Shown here: positions 50,713 to 60,183 of the stretch, one piece after another
Position numbering within the stretch: position 1 is the first letter of the stretch
Layout: each line of letters opens with the position of its first letter
DNA from: Acidimicrobiia bacterium
GTDB taxonomy: Bacteria > Actinomycetota > Acidimicrobiia > Acidimicrobiales > Bin134
Reading direction: 5' to 3'
Assembly (NCBI GenBank): GCA_009842675.1
Contig: VYEX01000020.1
Span: forward strand, 1-64,000
DNA: 64,000 bases
Notes under the pieces: generated by a model
The model's database searches: none
The model's input: the letters and a program-made list of their open reading frames with translations, nothing else
Told to the model about the DNA's origin: nothing
Program-made: the position numbers and the translations under genes

Positions 50713-52482
50713 ATGCAGAGTTATCTCGACGAGGAGACCCGGTCCCGAGCGGTCGCGGCCGCGCTCGGCAACGAGTCTTTCGACCTGATTCTGAGCGGCG
50801 GCACTGTTGTGGACGTGGGAACCGGAGAGCTGCGCCAGTCCGACGTGGGGCTGGTCGGCCCGATGGTTGCCAGCGTCCACCCGACGGGATCCCGCACCGA
50901 CACCGCCGACACGTTTGACTGCTCTGATCGGTTCATCGCGCCCGGGTTCATCGACATGCACGTGCACTTCGAGAGCTCCATGCTCACCCCCGGCGGCTAC
51001 GCCGAGGTGGTGTGCCCCCGGGGCACGACCACGGTCTTCATCGATCCTCACGAGCTGGCCAACATTGCTGGGGTAGAGGGAGTTCGCTACGCCGTCGACG
51101 CCAGCCGGGGGCTACCGGTGCGCTTCGTGGTGCAGGCGCCCTCATGCGTTCCGCCGCTGCCGGGGTTGGAACTCTCCGGCCACGACCTCCATGCAGCCGA
51201 TATCGCCGAGATGCTGTCTTGGGACGAAGTGGGCGGCCTGGCCGAGGTTATGGACATGGGCGGGGTCTTGACCCGCGACGCCCGCATGGTCGACATCGTG
51301 GCGGCCGGCCATGACAGCGGCAAGCTGGTCAGCGGCCATGCTGCCGGCTTGACCGGCCCCGCGCTTCAGGCCTATCTCAGCGCGGGCATCTTCTCCGATC
51401 ACGAGGTTTTCGCCCACGTCGATGCCATGGAGAAGCTCCGGGCCGGCATGACGGTTGAATTGCGGGGCGCATTCGACTTCGTTCTGCCCCTCTTGATTGA
51501 AGAGTTGGCCCAACTTCCGGAGTTCCCCACTCACCTCATCGCCGCCACCGACGACCTGTTCGCCCTCACGCTGCTGGAGGAAGGGGGCATCGACGACCTC
51601 CTTCGCCGCTTGATCCGCTACGGCCTGTCCCCGGTGCGGGCTATCCGGATTGCCACCTACAACGCGGCCTACCGACTCCAGCGCACTGATCTGGGCCAGG
51701 TTGCCGCCGGCCGGCGGGCCGACATCGTGGTGCTGTCGTCGTTGGAGGAGGTCACCGTCGACGATGTGTTTTTCGACGGCCGCCGGGTGGCCCATGGGGG
51801 AGCGATGCTTGAGCCCGTTGTCGAGGCGCCCTCAAACCCGCCACTCGACACCATCCAACTGCCGGACATGACCCCCGAGCACTTCGTTTTCCGTCTGCCT
51901 GGGGTTGCCGACGGCAAGCGCCGCATCAGAGTCGTGGAGGGCGTGGTGCTCACCGACTGGGGCGAAACCGAAGTCGAGGTGACCGACGGCATCGTCGCCA
52001 TCCCCGACGGGTATCTGTTGAACGTGGTCGTGCATCGCCACGGGCGGATTGCCGCCAATCCGGTTGCCGGGCTGCTCGGCGGCTGGGGGGACTGGATCGG
52101 CGCGGTGGCCACCACGATCAGCCACGACACCCACAATCTCTCGGTCTTCGGGCGCGACCCCTCCGACATGGCGGTGGCGGCCAATGCGGTGATCGCTACC
52201 GGAGGGGGAGTGGCCGTGGCGCGGGACGGCGAGGTCGCGGCGATCTTGGAACTCCCGGTGGCAGGGATCCTGTCGCCCTTGCCTGCCGCCGAGGTAGCGA
52301 GGATCCAGGGAGAGGTTGGCGCCGCCGCCGAGGCCATCGGGCTGCCGCCCGGACCGCTCACCCAGCCGCTGTTCTCGGTCATGTTGATGAGCTTGGCCTG
52401 CTTGACGGGTCCGCATGTGACCGACATCGGCGTTGTCGACGGCACACTGAGCGAGCTGGTCGACGACCTCATCCTGTCGTGA
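50713..52482 (+). CDS. Adenine deaminase family protein (paralogue 1)
   Basis: GFIDMHVHFESSMLTPGGYAEVVCPRGTTTVFIDPHELANI, GIFSDHE, C-terminal TTISHDTHNLSVFGRD and GGGVAVARDG. Confidence 0.87.
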   Translation: MQSYLDEETRSRAVAAALGNESFDLILSGGTVVDVGTGELRQSDVGLVGPMVASVHPTGSRTDTADTFDCSDRFIAPGFIDMHVHFESSMLTPGGYAEVVCPRGTTTVFIDPHELANIAGVEGVRYAVDASRGLPVRFVVQAPSCVPPLPGLELSGHDLHAADIAEMLSWDEVGGLAEVMDMGGVLTRDARMVDIVAAGHDSGKLVSGHAAGLTGPALQAYLSAGIFSDHEVFAHVDAMEKLRAGMTVELRGAFDFVLPLLIEELAQLPEFPTHLIAATDDLFALTLLEEGGIDDLLRRLIRYGLSPVRAIRIATYNAAYRLQRTDLGQVAAGRRADIVVLSSLEEVTVDDVFFDGRRVAHGGAMLEPVVEAPSNPPLDTIQLPDMTPEHFVFRLPGVADGKRRIRVVEGVVLTDWGETEVEVTDGIVAIPDGYLLNVVVHRHGRIAANPVAGLLGGWGDWIGAVATTISHDTHNLSVFGRDPSDMAVAANAVIATGGGVAVARDGEVAAILELPVAGILSPLPAAEVARIQGEVGAAAEAIGLPPGPLTQPLFSVMLMSLACLTGPHVTDIGVVDGTLSELVDDLILS

Positions 52483-52516
52483 GCCAGATGTTCATTGGCG
52501 CCCGGTCCGTTCCGTC

Positions 52517-54322
52517 ATGATGCAGAAATTCATCGGCGCCGACCTCGTTCCCAATCCGGAGCAGATCCTGCGGCTTCAGGCCGCCGCCCGAGGCGATCAG
52601 CCGGCCGACCTGGCCATTCGGGGCGGCACGGTTCTGGCACTTCACAACCGTGAGATACTCGAGCGCGATGTCTTGATCGTCGGGCAGCACATCGCCGCGG
52701 TGACACCACCGGGGCGGCTGGAGGCCACCGCCGAAATCGATGCGTCGGGCCAGTTCGTGGCCCCGACTTTCATCGATGTCCATCTCCACATCGAATACAC
52801 CATGCTCACCCCGGGAGAATTGGCCCGACTGGTGGTGCCCCGGGGCACGACAACGGTTCTGGCCGACCCCAACTGCCTGGCCAACGTGGTCGGCACCCGG
52901 GGCGCCGATGCCATGGCCTCCACTGCCACGCCGATGCGCATCTTCCAACAGATCTCCCACAAGATTCCCCGGGTGCCCGATCTAGAACTGGGCGGAGCGG
53001 TGATGCCTGAGGAAGACGTGCTCGAGAGGCTTTCGGCGGTCAATGTGGCCACGCTGGGCGAGAGCAATCCCTTCGATCTGGACATCTCGGCGGCCCGCAA
53101 GGCTCATACCGCCATCTCCGCGGGCCGTCGGCTCACCGGCCACACCGCCCGCATCGCCGATGAACCTCTTTGGGCCTACTTGGCCGGAGGGGTCAGCGAC
53201 GATCACAACGCGTTCAATACCGCGGAGGTGATCGACCGGCTCCGCCTCGGGGTCATGATCACCGTCATGTCGGGTTCGATGAACGACAACGTGCCCTTGG
53301 TATTTGAGGACGTCGACGCGGTGGCCGGCGGGTTCGACTACATGAGCTTCTGCGCCGACGACCGCCACGTTGAGGACCTACGCGACGAGGGGCACATCGA
53401 CCATCACGTGCGCGGCGCCATCGCTGAGGGGGTGCCCGCCATCGAGGCCTATCGGATGGCCTCGCTCAACGCCGCCCAGTACTACCGCCTCGATCACCTG
53501 CTGGGATCCATCACCCCCAGCCGCCTGGCCGACGTGATGATCCTCGACGATCTGGATGAGGTGCGGCCTTCGCTGGTCATCGTTGGCGGGGAGGTCGCCG
53601 GTCGAGACGGCGAAGCTACCTTTACCAACCCCGACACCATGCCCGACTGGGTCCGCAACACCGTGCACCTGCCGGGCGACTTCGGGCCCGACCTGTTCCG
53701 GGTGGAAGCCGACGCCGCGCCCGATGAGGTGGCGGTGGTGCGGGCCATGGAGATGTACGACGGATACTTCAAACGGGCCATCGAGGCCGAATTACCGGTG
53801 GTGGACGGCAACGTAGTCCCCGACCCATCCATCGACATCGCCAAGATCACGGTGGTCGACCGCCACCACGGCACCGATACCCGGGCTACAGGCTTCGTGC
53901 GGGGGTTCGGACTCACGCGGGGCGCGCTGGGCATCACCAGCAACTGCGAGAACCAGAACCTGGTGGTGGTTGGAACCAGCGATGCTGACCTTGCTCATGC
54001 CGCCCGCACCCTCCAACAGATCGGCGGCGGCTACGTATGTGTGGCCGACGGCGAGGTTCTGGCCTCCGTCCCCCTACCTCTGGGGGGCATCATGAGCGAT
54101 CAGCCGTGGGAGCAGGTGTACGACGAGTCGATCGCCGCCAACCAAGCCGCAGCCTCGCTCGGTTGCGAGATCGCGTCGCCTTACATGATCTTGGCCTTCG
54201 TGGGATTGGCCGGGGTGCCTGACTACGGCCTGACCGAAAAGGGACTCATCGACACCATGACCCAGTCGTTTATTCCGGTGCTGTTGTGCTGTCGGTGCCC
54301 CCAGCACGTTCACACTGGATGA
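52517..54322 (+). CDS. Adenine deaminase family protein, divergent paralogue 2
   Basis: TFIDVHLHIEYTMLTPGELARLVVPRGTTTVLADPNCLANV, GGVSDDHN, EGHIDHHVR, C-terminal GALGITSNCENQNLVVVG and GGGYVCVADGE. Confidence 0.82.
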   Translation: MMQKFIGADLVPNPEQILRLQAAARGDQPADLAIRGGTVLALHNREILERDVLIVGQHIAAVTPPGRLEATAEIDASGQFVAPTFIDVHLHIEYTMLTPGELARLVVPRGTTTVLADPNCLANVVGTRGADAMASTATPMRIFQQISHKIPRVPDLELGGAVMPEEDVLERLSAVNVATLGESNPFDLDISAARKAHTAISAGRRLTGHTARIADEPLWAYLAGGVSDDHNAFNTAEVIDRLRLGVMITVMSGSMNDNVPLVFEDVDAVAGGFDYMSFCADDRHVEDLRDEGHIDHHVRGAIAEGVPAIEAYRMASLNAAQYYRLDHLLGSITPSRLADVMILDDLDEVRPSLVIVGGEVAGRDGEATFTNPDTMPDWVRNTVHLPGDFGPDLFRVEADAAPDEVAVVRAMEMYDGYFKRAIEAELPVVDGNVVPDPSIDIAKITVVDRHHGTDTRATGFVRGFGLTRGALGITSNCENQNLVVVGTSDADLAHAARTLQQIGGGYVCVADGEVLASVPLPLGGIMSDQPWEQVYDESIAANQAAASLGCEIASPYMILAFVGLAGVPDYGLTEKGLIDTMTQSFIPVLLCCRCPQHVHTG

Positions 54323-54358
54323 GGCGGGTTCGACAGAAGTGAAACCGAGGAGGAAACC

Positions 54359-55597
54359 ATGACATTGGCACGGCTGTTGGGTTCGGCGATTGCGCCTCCG
54401 GTGCTCAACGACGGGGAAGAGAGCGCCCTGGCGAGGCTCGACGGGGTGATTGCCGAGGTGGTGGCGCCGCTCGCCCCCGAGCATGACGATGAGGGCCGGT
54501 ATCCCACCCGGGCCGTCGAGGCCCTCAAGGGCTGCGGAATTCTCGGCCTCGCCGTTCCGTCGGAATTCGGCGGCATCGGCGCCTCGCACACCGCCAGCTT
54601 GCACGCCCAGGTGCGGCTGGCCGTTGCCGACTCATCGGTAGCTCAGGTCTACAAAGTGCACGACGAACTGGTGCGGGAGATATTCAGCTACTGCTCTGAT
54701 GACTTGAAGCCCCGGTTGGCCTCGCTGGTTCTGGAGGGGAACGCCATGTTGGGCCTGGCGGTGGCCGAGGCGGGTCGGACGGTGGCCGATCCGTTCACCA
54801 CGGTGGCCTTGGAGCAAGAAGACGGCAGCCATGTGATCAACGGCCAGAAGATCTACACCACTGGCTCGGCAGAGGCCGATTACGTGGCGGTATGGGGCGT
54901 CAACCCCGAGCGGTTCACCCCGGAGAATCCGTTCTTCGCGCTCCAATTGAACCTGGTGGCCAAGGACACACCGGGGATGACAGTCCATCGTGACTGGGAC
55001 ACCCTGGGCCAGCGGGCCACTGACTCAGGATCCATCAGCTTTGAGAACGTCCATGTGGGCCCGGAGTGGAATGCCAGCATTCCCGGTCGGGCGCCCTTGC
55101 CTCATTCGGGTGTCCGGTTCGAGGCCGGTTTCGCGGCGGTGAACGTGGGCATCGGCATTGGTGCGCTTCAGGCCGCGGTGCCGTTCATCAACGAGCACAG
55201 CCGTCCATGGCCCTCCGCCGAAGTGGACAATGCGGCCGACGATCCCATGGTGCAGCGGACGACAGGAGAGCTGGTCGCCGACCTCGCTGCCGCCCACGAG
55301 CTGACTATGCGCTGCGGAGACCTCATCGATGCCTTCGAGCGGGGCGAAATAAGCCGCACCGATCTGGCCATTCCCATCTATGCCGCCCGCTCAGCGGCCG
55401 ACCGGGCCGGGCTGGCCGCTGCGCAGGGCATCTACGGGCTTATGGGCACACGGTCGGTGCGGCGACCACTGGGATTTGACCAGTGGTGGCGCAACGTCCG
55501 CACGCTGTCTCTGCACGATCCGGTGGAGTGGAAGCACGCTGAGATTGGCAAGCACGTCCTCACCGGTTGGGATCCGCCCCCTGGCATCTACACATGA
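54359..55597 (+). CDS. Acyl-CoA dehydrogenase-fold flavin monooxygenase (DszC/SfnB-like)
   Basis: ACAD fold (LKGCGILGLAVPSEFGGIGASHTASLHAQVRLAVADSSVAQVY, INGQKIYTTGS) with C-terminus WRNVRTLSLHDPVEWKHAEIGKHVLTGWDPPPG as in the DszC/SfnB group. Confidence 0.75.
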   Translation: MTLARLLGSAIAPPVLNDGEESALARLDGVIAEVVAPLAPEHDDEGRYPTRAVEALKGCGILGLAVPSEFGGIGASHTASLHAQVRLAVADSSVAQVYKVHDELVREIFSYCSDDLKPRLASLVLEGNAMLGLAVAEAGRTVADPFTTVALEQEDGSHVINGQKIYTTGSAEADYVAVWGVNPERFTPENPFFALQLNLVAKDTPGMTVHRDWDTLGQRATDSGSISFENVHVGPEWNASIPGRAPLPHSGVRFEAGFAAVNVGIGIGALQAAVPFINEHSRPWPSAEVDNAADDPMVQRTTGELVADLAAAHELTMRCGDLIDAFERGEISRTDLAIPIYAARSAADRAGLAAAQGIYGLMGTRSVRRPLGFDQWWRNVRTLSLHDPVEWKHAEIGKHVLTGWDPPPGIYT

Positions 55598-56595
55598 CCG
55601 CGCTCAGCAAAGAACAGGTCCTCGCCGTCCCCAAAATCGAGCTCCACATCCACCTTGAGGGCACATTCCGCCCGGACCGAGTGGTCGAGCTAGCCGCCAT
55701 GGCTGGTGAAGATCCTCCCCGGCCGGTGGACCGGCTTTTTGAGGTGGACAATCTGGCCGATTTTCTGGAAACCCTCGACTGGGTTTGCGGCCTGGTCCGC
55801 GACCAGCCCACCGCCGAACAGGTGGCCTACGACTTTGCGACCTATGCCCACGACCAGGGCATTGTCTACGCCGAGGTCATCGTGAATCCCACGCATTGGT
55901 CAGGACTGACCACCGCAGATCTCTTCGCCGCGTGTGCTCGCGGGTTCGATCGGGCCCAGGCCGACGGGTTGGGAGACTTCCGCCTGCTCCCGTCGATTCT
56001 TCGCCAGCAGTCCGAGCAGGAAGCCCGACAATTGGTGGGGTGGATCGAAGGCGCCGGGCTGGATCGGATCGTCGGGTTGTCGATCGACGGCAACGAAGAG
56101 GCCGCCGGTCGCACTGGTCCCCGCTTCGCCCCCGCCTATGACGATGCGGCCCGATTCGGTCTGGGACGCACCGCCCACGCGGGGGAGTCGTCAGGAGCCG
56201 AAGGAGTCCGCGACGCCATCGAGCTGTTGGGGGTGAGCCGGATCGATCACGGGGTTCGCTGCATCGAGGATCCTGAGGTGTTGGGCATGGTTTTGGAGCG
56301 GGGGATCACGCTGAACGTCTGCCTGACGTCCAACTGCACCCTGTTGTACTCGAGCCTGGACGACCACCCGATTCGGGAGCTAGCCGCGGCGGGCGTGGGC
56401 TTCACCATCAACACCGATGATCCCGAGACGCTGGGAATCTCGCTGTGCAGCGAGCTCACGCTGGCCGCCGAGCACCTCGGCTGGAAATTGAGTGATCTCG
56501 TTGCTGCCCAACACCGGGCCCTCGACGCCACATTCTGCTCGGAGGCCGACAAGCAGGCGCTCAGAGCTTTGATTGATCAGACCGTGGGGACGTAG
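55594..56595 (+). CDS. add: Adenosine deaminase
   Basis: VPKIELHIHLEGTFRPDRV, AHAGESSGAEGVRDAIELLGVSRIDHGVRCIEDPEV, NVCLTSNCTL, TINTDDPETLGISL; ATGA overlap with upstream gene. Confidence 0.92.
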   Translation: MTALSKEQVLAVPKIELHIHLEGTFRPDRVVELAAMAGEDPPRPVDRLFEVDNLADFLETLDWVCGLVRDQPTAEQVAYDFATYAHDQGIVYAEVIVNPTHWSGLTTADLFAACARGFDRAQADGLGDFRLLPSILRQQSEQEARQLVGWIEGAGLDRIVGLSIDGNEEAAGRTGPRFAPAYDDAARFGLGRTAHAGESSGAEGVRDAIELLGVSRIDHGVRCIEDPEVLGMVLERGITLNVCLTSNCTLLYSSLDDHPIRELAAAGVGFTINTDDPETLGISLCSELTLAAEHLGWKLSDLVAAQHRALDATFCSEADKQALRALIDQTVGT

Positions 56596-57512
56596 TTCTG
56601 ACCCAAACCTCGTGGCATGCGGGCCCACCGGGCGCTGACGGTGAGGATCACCAGCGCCACGAAGAACGGTATGGCGTTGAGGCCTTCAATGGGTACGTCC
56701 ACGAACACGTTGTTGAGGTTGAATCCCAAGGCCTCGAAGAAGCCGAAGACAAACGCGCCCACCGCGGCCCCCCAGATACTCCAACTGGCCATGATGATCA
56801 CGATCAGGGCGATGAACCCCCGGTTCGCAGTGAGGTACGGCTGGAATCGGCCCACGCTGCCCAGCATCAGCGCCGCGCCCCCCAGACCGCCGAGGAATCC
56901 CGAAATCAAAGTGGCCTGGGTGCGTATGCGCAAAACGTCGACGCCCTTTGCCGCGGCGGCGTCGGGGTCCTCTCCAACCGCCTTTGCTTGGAGTCCGAAG
57001 ATCGTCCGGGAAGCGACAAATCCGGCGACGATCACGAGGCCCAGCGACAGCCACGTGTACCAGCTGTGGCCGAATACGGCATCGCCGAGCCACGGGATGT
57101 CTGACAGGAGCGGGATGTCGATCTCCGATGGCAGGGAGACCTGACGGTCTCTTCCCCCGACATCGGTGGTCTCGTGGAAGATGTATCCCGTGGTGCCTAT
57201 GCCGAGGATGGTCAGCCCGAAGCCGACCACAACCTGGTTGGCAAAGAGGCGAATGGAAAGCAAGACCATGAGGCTGGCCAACGCCATCCCGGCCAGCCCG
57301 CCCACCAGGAAACCAAGCGGGGCCGAGGTCGGATCGGCAACATAAAGGGAGCTCAGGGCGCCGATGATCATGTACCCCTCAAGCCCGAGGTTCAAAACGC
57401 CGGCCCGCTGGGCGAACGTCTCGCCGATGGATGCGTAGATCAACGGAGTGGCCAAGCGCATTCCGCCGGCCACGGTGGCGCTCCAGAACGTGGCTTCCAG
57501 CAGTTGGCTCAT
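56577..57512 (-). CDS. ABC transporter permease (BMP/nucleoside uptake type)
   Basis: TPLIYASIGETFAQRAGVLNLGLEGYMIIGALSSLYVA; adjacent to cognate permease, ATPase and BMP lipoprotein. Confidence 0.9.
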   Translation of the reverse strand: MSQLLEATFWSATVAGGMRLATPLIYASIGETFAQRAGVLNLGLEGYMIIGALSSLYVADPTSAPLGFLVGGLAGMALASLMVLLSIRLFANQVVVGFGLTILGIGTTGYIFHETTDVGGRDRQVSLPSEIDIPLLSDIPWLGDAVFGHSWYTWLSLGLVIVAGFVASRTIFGLQAKAVGEDPDAAAAKGVDVLRIRTQATLISGFLGGLGGAALMLGSVGRFQPYLTANRGFIALIVIIMASWSIWGAAVGAFVFGFFEALGFNLNNVFVDVPIEGLNAIPFFVALVILTVSARWARMPRGLGQNYVPTV

Positions 57513-58633
57513 GCCCGTCTCTTCCCGATGAGCGTGAAATTGGCCATGACCCCGCGGGTGAGGCGAATGATTTGGGGGGCATAGCGGATGGAGAATCCGA
57601 GCAGGAGGAGCGCTTGGATGATGTCGGAAAGCGAAGCCGGGATGCCCTCCGATGACTGCATGGCCAAACCTCCAGATTGGAGGGCTCCAAACAACAGCGC
57701 GGCCACCAGCACGCCGCCCGCGGTGGCACCGCCGAGGAAGGCGACGACAAGGCCGAAGAAACCGATATCAGAGGCAATCTGCACGTAGACCCGCTGGAGC
57801 AGCCCCGCGGCCTGCATCCAACCCACGAGGCCGGCAGTAGCCCCGGAGATGAGAAGCGAATTGATAATGACGCGATTGCTGGAGATGCCCAGGCTCTGGG
57901 CCAGGCTGGGGTTCTCGCCGTACAGGTCGTAGCTGAACCCCCGGTCTGAGCGAATCCACCAGACAAAGGCGATTCCAATTGCGAAGGCAGCGAAGACCCC
58001 GAAATGGAATCGGGTGCCGTCGACCACCAGCCCGAGGATGCCGTTCTTCGGATAGGGCTCCGACTGCGGGGTGATGGCAGTGGGGGGTTTGAGGGGGTTG
58101 TTCAGGAGGTATTCGATGAGCAGGGCGGCGAATTCGGTGAACAGCAGGGTGGAGAGGATCTCGTTCACGTTGAAGCGGGCGCGCAGCAGCGCGGGAATCA
58201 ACACCCAGGCCATGCCGAACAGAGCGCCTCCAAGGGCGGCCGCGGGAATGGCGACGGCCGAAGGTGCGTTCTCGAAGAACTGGGCGGTCAAAAGCGCCCC
58301 AATAGCACCAGCCACAACCTGGCCCTGGGCGCCGATGGTGATCAAGCCGGCACGAAGGGCAACCGCGGTTCCGTAGCCGACAATGGCCAGGGGAGCGGCC
58401 CGAGACAGTGTCTCACCAAGGGCAAAACTCGAGCCGAACGCACCGTCGACCATGGCGGAGTAGGCGGTCAGCGGGTTCTCCCCAGACATGAGCAAGATCA
58501 GTCCGCCGATGACCAGGGCGATCAGAACGGCGAGGACACTGGTGGACAACGACGTGGTGAGCCTGCGCTCCTCGTCGGCGGGAGTGGTGGGCCTTACGTC
58601 GTCCAAATCGCCGTCGGCGACAACGTCAGCCAC
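57509..58633 (-). CDS. ABC transporter permease (BMP/nucleoside uptake type)
   Basis: AVALRAGLITIGAQGQVVAGAIGALL, FNVNEILSTLLFTEFAALLIEYLLNNPLK. Confidence 0.9.
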   Translation of the reverse strand: MADVVADGDLDDVRPTTPADEERRLTTSLSTSVLAVLIALVIGGLILLMSGENPLTAYSAMVDGAFGSSFALGETLSRAAPLAIVGYGTAVALRAGLITIGAQGQVVAGAIGALLTAQFFENAPSAVAIPAAALGGALFGMAWVLIPALLRARFNVNEILSTLLFTEFAALLIEYLLNNPLKPPTAITPQSEPYPKNGILGLVVDGTRFHFGVFAAFAIGIAFVWWIRSDRGFSYDLYGENPSLAQSLGISSNRVIINSLLISGATAGLVGWMQAAGLLQRVYVQIASDIGFFGLVVAFLGGATAGGVLVAALLFGALQSGGLAMQSSEGIPASLSDIIQALLLLGFSIRYAPQIIRLTRGVMANFTLIGKRRA

Positions 58634-60176
58634 TGGTCGCTCCCGCGGATTCGGTCAAGCCCGCCATGGCTGCACCCACACGTTCGGAGGTCATGTCCTC
58701 GATGGGGAACGCATCGGTCACCGCTCCCCGGTACAGCACGATGACTCGGTGAGCCAGGTCGGCCACCTCGTCGAGGTCGGCGGAGATTACAACCACAGCA
58801 CCGCCGGCCTGGGCGGCAGCGAAACAGCGATCGCGCATGGCTTTGGCCGCCTCAGGGTCGAGTCCCTTTGTCGGCCCATGGGCCACAAGGACCGTTGGGT
58901 TCTTCTCGAGCTCGCGAGCGGCCATCAACTTCTGCTGGTTCCCGCCCGATAGCGAGCTGGCCTTGGCTGTTGGTTCTGGAGGACGGACCTGGAACCGTTC
59001 GGCCAGTTCCCGGGCGTGGCGGGCGATCTTGTCCGGCAATCTGACGCCGAACCGGGTGAACTTCCGGCTACCCGCGTAACGGGCAGTGGCGTTGTCGGCC
59101 ACTGAGAATGCTGCGGCTAGTCCGGTAGAGCGGTCCTCATGCAGGTGGGCGACCCCAGCGGCAATGGCCTCGCGGGCCGATCCAGAGATGTCCACCTCAT
59201 CCACCAGGACATGGCCGCTCGACAGTTTCACCTGGCCGGTAAGGGCCTTGGCCAGCGACTCTTGGCCGTTGCCGGCGATGCCGACCACTCCGAGAATCTC
59301 CCCACCGGCCACCTCGAAATCGAGACCGTAGCAACCGACCTCTTGTGTTGATGAGATCGAGAGATCGCTCACCCTCAAGCGAGTCGATCCCCGCTCGATC
59401 TCCGGCCGGTTGACCTCCAAGAGAGTGACATCGCCGATCATCAGGGTGGCGACCTCGCGGAGGTCGGCGGCCCGCACATCGGCCCCTTCGACCACCACCC
59501 TCCCGGCCCGGAGAACGGTCAGGCGGTCGGCTAGCTCAGCTAGCTCGGGCAATCGGTGGGAGATATAGAGGATCGGGGTGCCCTCGGCCCGGAGTCGGTG
59601 GCACAGCGCGATCAGGGCCCTGGTCTCCAGTGGCCCCAGCGCCGAGCTGGGCTCGTCGAGGATCAACAGCCGCGCTCCCCAGGCCACGGCGATGAGGATC
59701 TCGGCCTGCTGTCGCACCGCCAGAGGCATGTCGTCCACCAGCGTTTCCGCCGGGACACTGAGGGCGAACTCATCGGACCACCGCTCCACCTCGGCCCGGG
59801 CTGCGGCGGCGTTGAAGACCGCAGGCGCACCTGGTCTTCCCAGTTGCAGGTTCTGTGCGACCGTTAGTCCTCGGACCAGCGAAAGCTGTTGCCGGACGTG
59901 GGCGACGCCGGCCGCGGCTCCCTCTCGGCGGGACAACGGTTCATACGGCTGGCCGAACAGGCTCATCGATCCGGCGTCAGATCGGATCGATCCGGCGACG
60001 ATCTTGGCCAGTGTGGATTTGCCCGCTCCGTTCTCGCCGACGAGCGCGTGGATCTCACCTGATTCCAGCGTGAAATCAACGTTGGCCAGCGCCTGGACGG
60101 ACCCGAACCGCCGAGAGATGCCCCTTACCGAGAGGGGCGTACCGGTGGCCGGGCCCGCGCCTGGTTCTGAGTTCAA
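58626..60176 (-). CDS. ABC transporter ATP-binding protein, tandem nucleotide-binding domains (nucleoside/sugar type)
   Basis: ALVGENGAGKSTLAKIVAGSIRSDAGS, ILDEPSSALGPLE, SLSGGNQQKLMAARELEKNPTVLVAHGPTKGLD. Confidence 0.94.
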   Translation of the reverse strand: MNSEPGAGPATGTPLSVRGISRRFGSVQALANVDFTLESGEIHALVGENGAGKSTLAKIVAGSIRSDAGSMSLFGQPYEPLSRREGAAAGVAHVRQQLSLVRGLTVAQNLQLGRPGAPAVFNAAAARAEVERWSDEFALSVPAETLVDDMPLAVRQQAEILIAVAWGARLLILDEPSSALGPLETRALIALCHRLRAEGTPILYISHRLPELAELADRLTVLRAGRVVVEGADVRAADLREVATLMIGDVTLLEVNRPEIERGSTRLRVSDLSISSTQEVGCYGLDFEVAGGEILGVVGIAGNGQESLAKALTGQVKLSSGHVLVDEVDISGSAREAIAAGVAHLHEDRSTGLAAAFSVADNATARYAGSRKFTRFGVRLPDKIARHARELAERFQVRPPEPTAKASSLSGGNQQKLMAARELEKNPTVLVAHGPTKGLDPEAAKAMRDRCFAAAQAGGAVVVISADLDEVADLAHRVIVLYRGAVTDAFPIEDMTSERVGAAMAGLTESAGATSG

Positions 60177-60183
60177 CGAGGGT

